Shown here piece by piece: positions 8,402-12,620 of a DNA stretch of 12,620 nt. The first letter of the stretch is position 1, and each line of letters begins with the position of its first letter. The stretch lies in the NCBI GenBank assembly GCA_016650185.1, contig JAENWE010000138.1, positions 1-12,620 on the forward strand. Reading direction: 5' to 3'. The translations under genes were made by a program, and so were the position numbers. Source of the DNA: Vicinamibacteria bacterium. Its GTDB lineage: Bacteria; Acidobacteriota; Vicinamibacteria; Fen-336; JAGNNV01. The notes beneath the pieces are model-generated. The model saw only the letters and a program-made list of their open reading frames with translations. It searched no databases and was not told where the DNA came from.

Positions 8402-8433
8402 CGAGCGTCGCGAACCGGTGATCGAGCGTCGCG
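8402..8433. repeat. Two direct copies of CGAGCGTCGCG, 21 bases apart
   Basis: Exact 11-base copies at 8402-8412 and 8423-8433. The period of 21 bases is two turns of B-DNA, which places both copies on the same face of the helix. They lie about 135-165 bases upstream of the -35 box of the permease C promoter. They could be a regulator site, or a chance duplication in GC-rich DNA. Confidence 0.4.
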
Positions 8434-8438
8434 CTGAA

Positions 8439-8485
8439 TCCCAGTCCCTTCACGAGGGAACACGAAAACGTGGTTCTGACTGGGA
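8439..8485 (-). other. Segment able to fold as a three-way junction
   Basis: An outer stem pairs TCCCAGT (8439-8445) with ACTGGGA (8479-8485). Inside it are two hairpins: CCCT/AGGG around TCACG on the plus strand (8446-8458), and CACG/CGTG around AAAA (8461-8472; UUUU loop in the minus-strand RNA). All pairs listed are perfect Watson-Crick. No T-run follows in the direction of transcription, so it is not an intrinsic terminator. It could be a structured leader of a longer transcript from B, a small RNA, or coincidence. Confidence 0.4.
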
Positions 8486-8611
8486 CCCGAGTCGGCGAAC
8501 TGCGGATGAGTCGTCGGGCACCGGAAGGCTCCGATAAGCACCCAATCGCCGTGTGGACGATGTCGTCGATCGGTTTTTCTTGTGAAGGGGTCATGAGTCG
8601 TTGTCGCCGTT

Positions 8612-8633
8612 CGCTCATTCCGCGCGAAGAGCG
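8612..8633 (-). other. Bulged hairpin across the stop codon of permease B
   Basis: On the minus strand CGCTC (8633-8629) pairs with GAGCG (8616-8612) and TTC (8628-8626) with GAA (8620-8618), with a single bulged T from the TGA stop and a 5-base GCGCG loop: eight pairs in all. There is no T-run after it, so at most it would act as a pause or 3'-end stabiliser. Confidence 0.35.
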
Positions 8634-11062
8634 GTCACCGGGTCGGTGCCCGCGGCCCGCCACGCGGGAACAAGACACGCAACGAGAGATGAGATGCCCA
8701 GGACCAGAAGCACAACACTCAGGGTCGCTGGATCCCAGGGACGGACGCCAAGCAACAAGCCCTTCATCAACTGCGCCGCGCCCGTGGCGAAAACGAGACC
8801 CACTGCAACCCCGATCGCGGTAAGGCGAAGTCCCTCGCCCACGATCATGCGCACAATATCCGCGCGAATTCCGCCGACGGCCAGCCGGACACCCATCTCG
8901 CGCGTCCGCTGCGCGACCCCGAAGGCGAGGGTGCCGAAGAGTCCCACCGCGGCGAGGACGAGCCCGAGCGCGCCGAGAAGACTCAGCAACCTTCCGCCCA
9001 CGCTCTGCCGCACCGCGGCGGCTCGGATGTGCTCCTCGAGCGTCCGGGTGGCGAACAGAGGAAGGTTCGGATCCAGGCGAGAGACGAGTCTTCGCAGCGG
9101 CTCCGACAGGGAGCGCGGATCACCGGACCCGCGGAGCAACACGGTGATGTCCGCACGATAGCGCTGGGCCAGGGGCAGGAAGAACCAGGGCGCCTTGCGC
9201 TCCCCAAGATCGCGATACGTCGCATCTTTCGCCACGCCGACCACCGTGACCCAATCCGGCCCTATGCGGAATCGGCCCCCGATCGCATCCTTCCCTGGCC
9301 AGTAGCGGCTGGCCATCGTTTCATTGATCACCGCCACCCTGGGCGCGGTGTCGAGATCCGTCTGCGCGAATTCACGTCCCCTGATGAGCGGCGTCCTCAT
9401 GAGATCGAAATACGAGGGCGTGACGACGTTGAAGAATCCGAAAGCGTTCGAACCCTTGGGTGGTTCGTACCCTTCCACGTCGAACGACGTGGAACTCGAT
9501 CCGCCGAAGCCCAGGGGCACCCGACGCGCCAGAGCTACCGACGAAACGCCGGGCAGAGTCGACGCTTCCTCGACGAGATTGTTAAAGAAGACATGGCCAC
9601 GCTCGGCGTCATAGCCGCTGGTGAAGAGCTCCAGGGAGGAGATCAGCACGCCCTTCGGTTCGAATCCCACGTCGAAGTTCGACGCCCGATCGAGGCTGCG
9701 TAAGAAGAGACCGGCGATGATGAGCATCACGGTGGATGCCGCGAGCTGCCCCATGACCAGCCGCCGGAACCACCGGGACCGACCGGAGGCTCCCGCCACC
9801 GACCCCGACTCTTCGCGCATGACCGTCGCCGAATCCGGACGCGACGTCTGCAAAGCCGGGACCAGGCCGAAGACCACGCCCGTGAGCACTCCAAGGGCGA
9901 TAGCCACGGCCAGGGCCGGGCCATCGACAAGCGCGCCCACGCGCAAGGGGAAATCGTTTTCGGGCAGCATTCGCCCGAGTAGTGTCGCCCCGAAATAGGC
10001 GACGCCGGCTCCGGCGAGGCTGCCCAGGACGGACAGCAGCAAGGACTCGGCCAGGAGTTGGCGGACGATGCGACCACGGCTCGCTCCCAGAGCTGTCCGC
10101 ACGGCGATCTCCCGACGTCGGCCCAGCGCTCGGGCCAGGAGAAGCGAAGCCACGTTCATGGCCGCGATGAGCAGCACCAGGACCGTCACTCCGCCCAGAA
10201 CCGCAAGCACCGGGCCCATGACCTCCGCCGCGGTCTGGGGCGCGCGCCAGAGCGGTGCGATCGCAATGCCCTTGCCCGGATTCGCATTCTCGGGATACTC
10301 GCGAACCAGGGCCTGCCCGATGGTCGACAATTCGGCCTGGGCCCGAGCGAGGCTCATCCCCGGGGCGAGGCGACCCAGCACGCGCAGAAAGGAATTCCCA
10401 CGCTGCTCGAGGCGCCCGGCCGAGCCGTTGGGATCGACCCACTCCTGCATCATCATCGGCACCCAGGCCTCATAAGCCATGCCCGCGCTCGCTCCGTAGA
10501 AGCCCTCGCCCGCCACCCCCACCACGGTGAAGGCACGCGAATTCACGGCAAGGGAGCGGCCCACCACGGCGGGATCGCCACCGAACTCTCTCTGCCACAG
10601 GTCGTAGCCGAGAACGAGCACCGGACTCTGAAGGGGCTTTTCGTCTTCGGATCGCATGAATCCCCTTCCCTGAGCCATCGGTATTCCGAGGACATCGAAA
10701 TAGTTGCCCGACACCATCTCCGCGAAGGCGCGCACCGGCCTCTCTCCCCCGCCCAGCCCAATCGTGGTCGGTCTGAAGGCGACCAGGCCATCGAGCGCCT
10801 TCGTCCGATCCTTGATGTCTCGGTAGTCCGGGTAGGAGACGCTGATGAATCCCTGATTCTTGTCCGTGATGTTCATCGACACCAGCCGCCCCGACTCGGA
10901 GGCCGCTGGAAAAGGATCGAAGAGCAGCGCCTTGGCCCAGATGTAGAGCGTTGTGTTGGCCCCGATTCCCAGCCCGAAGGAAAGGACGGCGAGCACGGTG
11001 AACAGAGGCGTGCGCAGGAGCTGGCGCGCCGCGTAGTTCAAGTCTCGCAGCAATGTGTTCAT
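8615..11062 (-). CDS. Permease B: full-length ADOP-type MacB/FtsX ABC permease (815 aa)
   Basis: Complete two-module permease. ATG at 11062 with AGGAG five bases upstream, the strongest ribosome binding site of the set; stop TGA, whereas the other four visible stops are TAG. Membrane segments at about 20-46, 283-303, 338-362, 381-403, 435-455, 691-715, 746-766 and 780-800. The periplasmic domains (about 48-280 and 457-688) have landmarks REFGGDP near 158, EAWVPMMM near 198 and RYWPGKDAIGGRFRIG near 586. The N-terminal signature is unusual (LGIGANTTLYIW, then LLFDPFP), grouping it with C rather than D, E or F. Coupling regions: AAMNVASLLLAR leading to ALGAS at about 300-327, and RTREMGVRLAVGG near 719. 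C-terminus DPVTALRAE. It follows A by 57 bases, so A and B probably share a transcript. No ATP-binding motifs; substrate unknown. Confidence 0.95.
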   Translation of the reverse strand: MNTLLRDLNYAARQLLRTPLFTVLAVLSFGLGIGANTTLYIWAKALLFDPFPAASESGRLVSMNITDKNQGFISVSYPDYRDIKDRTKALDGLVAFRPTTIGLGGGERPVRAFAEMVSGNYFDVLGIPMAQGRGFMRSEDEKPLQSPVLVLGYDLWQREFGGDPAVVGRSLAVNSRAFTVVGVAGEGFYGASAGMAYEAWVPMMMQEWVDPNGSAGRLEQRGNSFLRVLGRLAPGMSLARAQAELSTIGQALVREYPENANPGKGIAIAPLWRAPQTAAEVMGPVLAVLGGVTVLVLLIAAMNVASLLLARALGRRREIAVRTALGASRGRIVRQLLAESLLLSVLGSLAGAGVAYFGATLLGRMLPENDFPLRVGALVDGPALAVAIALGVLTGVVFGLVPALQTSRPDSATVMREESGSVAGASGRSRWFRRLVMGQLAASTVMLIIAGLFLRSLDRASNFDVGFEPKGVLISSLELFTSGYDAERGHVFFNNLVEEASTLPGVSSVALARRVPLGFGGSSSTSFDVEGYEPPKGSNAFGFFNVVTPSYFDLMRTPLIRGREFAQTDLDTAPRVAVINETMASRYWPGKDAIGGRFRIGPDWVTVVGVAKDATYRDLGERKAPWFFLPLAQRYRADITVLLRGSGDPRSLSEPLRRLVSRLDPNLPLFATRTLEEHIRAAAVRQSVGGRLLSLLGALGLVLAAVGLFGTLAFGVAQRTREMGVRLAVGGIRADIVRMIVGEGLRLTAIGVAVGLVFATGAAQLMKGLLLGVRPWDPATLSVVLLVLGISSLVACLVPAWRAAGTDPVTALRAE

Positions 11063-11111
11063 ATCGACTCCTGGTTCAGGGTTTGGGCAAGGGGGAAAAA
11101 CGAATTGGTCT

Positions 11112-11131
11112 CGCGATGACTACTCATCGCG
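11112..11131 (-). other. Perfect 8-bp hairpin containing the stop codon of permease A
   Basis: CGCGATGA (11131-11124, minus strand) pairs fully with TCATCGCG (11119-11112) around the 4-base loop GTAG, whose last three bases are the TAG stop. Eleven bases further on comes TTTTT (11100-11096). A canonical intrinsic terminator has its T-run directly against the stem, so this is at best a weak terminator or pause site between A and B. Alternatives are mRNA 3'-end protection or slowing of stop-codon release. Confidence 0.5.
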
Positions 11132-12620
11132 CAGAGCCTGCGCCGGATCGATACCGCAGGCGCGTCGAGCCGGAAGGGCTGCGGCGAGCGCCGCGATGAA
11201 CAATAGGAAGCCCCCGGCGGCGACGAATACGATCGGATCCATGGGCTTGACGCCGAAGAGCAGGCCCTCCATCAGTTTCGAGGCAAAGGCGGCGAGGAGC
11301 AGGCCGAGGCCGACGCCGGCTGTGCTCATGGCCAGAGCCTCTCCGGCCACCAGGTTGACGACCTCTCGGGTCGACGCTCCCAGCGTGCGCCGGATTCCGA
11401 TCTCCCGCCGCCGCTCTTCCACCATCGCGGCCAGAGCGCCATACACCCCCATCGCGCAGAGGAGCAATGCGAGCCCCCCGAACGCGAAAAGCAACGCGCG
11501 GGCGAAACGCGGATTGGCGGTGGAACCGCCCACTACATCGGTCAGGGTCCGCACCGAGGCGAGTGGGATCTCGGGATCGAGCGTTTTGGTCAGCGCGCGG
11601 AGAGATGAAGTGAGCCGGGTCGGATCGCCGCCGGTCCGGATCAGGAGGACGAGGCTGCGCGCGGGATTACCCAGGGAGAGAGGAAACTGAGCGTAGGGGC
11701 GATAAAACTTGGCCTTGACCGGGGCCAGCAGGCCGTTGTGCTTCACGTCTCCAACCACTCCCACCACCGTGGACCAAGGGCGACTCGCGCTGCCCATTCG
11801 GAAGCGCCGGCCCAGCGGATCAAGCCCGGGCCAATAGCGCCGAGCCATGGCCTCGTTGATAAGCGCCACCTGCGGAGCAGAGGCGATATCGCTCGGCAGG
11901 AAATCACGCCCCGCCCTCAGTCGGAGCCCCAGCGCTTCGATGGTCCCATCGGAGGATGCCTGCCAGTCGGCTTGTCCATGCTCCTGTCCATTCGGCCCTT
12001 CGATCTGGACCCCAAAGTCACCAATGGACTCACCGAGGGGCAGATTTCGGAGAAGCCCCGCGGCCTGGACATCCGGCAGGGCTCGGGCGCCGTCGAGAAG
12101 TCGGGAGTAGTACGCGGTCGTTTTCTCGGCGTCTGGATAGGTGGCGGCGGGAAGACTCACCCGAGCGGTCAGCACTCCATCGGGCTTGAACCCGATGTCA
12201 ATGCTTCCGAGTTCGCGCACCGTGATTGCGATCAAGAGTCCACCAACGCAAAGCAGGACCGCGAAGGCGAGTTGCGCCGCCACCAGCCCCCGCCGGACGA
12301 AACGCTGCCTGGGAGATCCGCCCGTGCGGAGACTGGCGCGGGAGAGGCCGTCCAGCAATCGCGTTTTCGCGAGGCCAAGGCCCGGTAGCACCGCGAAAAC
12401 CAACGCGATCAAGGCCGCAAGAGCGATGGTCACGAGCAAGGCGCGAGAATCGACCTGAGCCTGATCGCCCCTCGCCAGAGCGAGAGGGAAGGCCGTGCGG
12501 ACCACCGCGAGGGCGGAGGCGGCGAGCGCCGCTCCCAAGGCACCCGCGGCCAGGGCCAGGACGAGCCCTTCCGCGAACAATTGCATGGCGACCCTCAGAA
12601 AACTCGCGCCCAGAGTCATC
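11120..12620 (-). CDS. Permease A: ADOP-type MacB/FtsX ABC permease, C-terminal 499 residues (5' end outside window)
   Basis: Open at the right window edge. The first methionine seen (12619) is not a start: it aligns with the internal module 1 coupling motif (ALGAS region of relatives), so about 310-330 residues are missing. In visible numbering: membrane segments 3 and 4 at about 15-40 and 61-84, segment 5 at 112-135, second periplasmic domain at about 136-370 with RYWPGLDPLGRRFRMG near 261 and VVGVVGDVKHNGL near 285, then segments 6-8 at 373-398, 430-447 and 463-486. Module 2 coupling motif: EERRREIGIRRTLGAS near 401. C-terminus DPAQALRDE. The stop TAG lies inside a perfect hairpin. No ATPase motifs in the visible part; relatives lack them throughout. 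Upstream of B by 57 bases, probably the same operon. Confidence 0.93.
   Translation of the reverse strand, partial: MTLGASFLRVAMQLFAEGLVLALAAGALGAALAASALAVVRTAFPLALARGDQAQVDSRALLVTIALAALIALVFAVLPGLGLAKTRLLDGLSRASLRTGGSPRQRFVRRGLVAAQLAFAVLLCVGGLLIAITVRELGSIDIGFKPDGVLTARVSLPAATYPDAEKTTAYYSRLLDGARALPDVQAAGLLRNLPLGESIGDFGVQIEGPNGQEHGQADWQASSDGTIEALGLRLRAGRDFLPSDIASAPQVALINEAMARRYWPGLDPLGRRFRMGSASRPWSTVVGVVGDVKHNGLLAPVKAKFYRPYAQFPLSLGNPARSLVLLIRTGGDPTRLTSSLRALTKTLDPEIPLASVRTLTDVVGGSTANPRFARALLFAFGGLALLLCAMGVYGALAAMVEERRREIGIRRTLGASTREVVNLVAGEALAMSTAGVGLGLLLAAFASKLMEGLLFGVKPMDPIVFVAAGGFLLFIAALAAALPARRACGIDPAQALRDE

Larger units (their letters stand above)
8208..8614. other. 407-base intergenic region between permeases B and C
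   Basis: This is the only long non-coding stretch in the window. From the C side it holds a ribosome binding site (8213-8218), a sigma70-like promoter (8238-8266) with an inverted repeat in its spacer, a two-copy direct repeat (8402-8433), a potential three-way-junction fold (8439-8485) and a short near-palindrome (8556-8567). No hairpin followed by a T-run is found behind B, so read-through from B into C is possible. A minus-strand open frame of 83 codons starts at 8594, but it has no clear ribosome binding site and no recognisable family, and I do not call it a gene. Confidence 0.7.

Noticed and set aside
8556..8578. Plus-strand GACGATGTCGTC followed by TCGATCGG and TTTTT, resembling a terminator
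   Set aside because: The stem is interrupted and not adjacent to the T-run, and there is no plus-strand gene to terminate. On the minus strand the run is on the wrong side.
8343..8594. 83-codon minus-strand frame in the intergenic region, starting ATGACCCCTTC
   Set aside because: No clear ribosome binding site, third-base GC appears lower than in the permeases, no family resemblance, and it runs through the direct repeats and the foldable segment. A real small protein cannot be excluded, but nothing supports it.
12617..12619. ATG at the right edge as the start of a 499-residue protein
   Set aside because: It falls in the middle of the conserved module 1 coupling motif of relatives, with no ribosome binding site visible, so the gene continues beyond the window.
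1..12620. tRNA or rRNA genes, CRISPR arrays, insertion sequences, frameshifted genes
   Set aside because: None seen: no array of regular repeats, no transposase-like frame, no terminal inverted repeats with target duplications, and all four full-length permeases are uninterrupted.

Overview
The window is a high-GC stretch of bacterial DNA in which every gene lies on the minus strand and encodes the same kind of protein: an ABC-transporter permease of the MacB/FtsX type without an ATPase domain, about 800 residues long, with two tandem MacB periplasmic-domain plus FtsX modules. This matches the family called ADOP (acidobacterial duplicated orphan permease). ADOP arrays are most expanded in Acidobacteriota and some other soil phyla, so an acidobacterial-type soil or sediment organism is the best guess. 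No rRNA, tRNA or phylogenetic marker gene is present to confirm it.

Layout in the direction of transcription (right to left): permease A (12620-11120, N-terminal half cut off by the window), permease B (11062-8615), a 407-base gap, then permease C (8207-5712), D (5678-3219), E (3211-791) and F (774-1, C-terminal part cut off). Spacings inside the two blocks are 57, 33, 7 and 16 bases, so there are two transcription blocks, A-B and C-D-E-F. The gap holds the only convincing promoter in the window, TTGATA-17-TATGTT, facing permease C. An imperfect inverted repeat fills its spacer and looks like a repressor operator. The gap also holds a 21-base-phased direct repeat and a segment that can fold as a three-way junction.

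No ATPase, membrane-fusion protein, outer-membrane channel, regulator, mobile element or CRISPR is visible. How the proteins work together is inferred. Each chain has eight predicted membrane segments and two periplasmic domains, equal to a fused MacB or LolC/LolE dimer. Each could therefore be a complete permease core that borrows an ATPase encoded elsewhere. The paralogs are well diverged and fall into two visible types (D, E, F versus B, C), so this is an assembled set of different permeases rather than a fresh tandem amplification. The substrate is unknown.

The points most worth a second look are the ATPase-less array, the promoter/operator, stop-codon hairpins at the A/B and B/gap borders, a UUCG-capped hairpin covering part of the ribosome binding site at the D/E border, the TTG start of D with a decoy ATG, and the eroded coupling motif of C.
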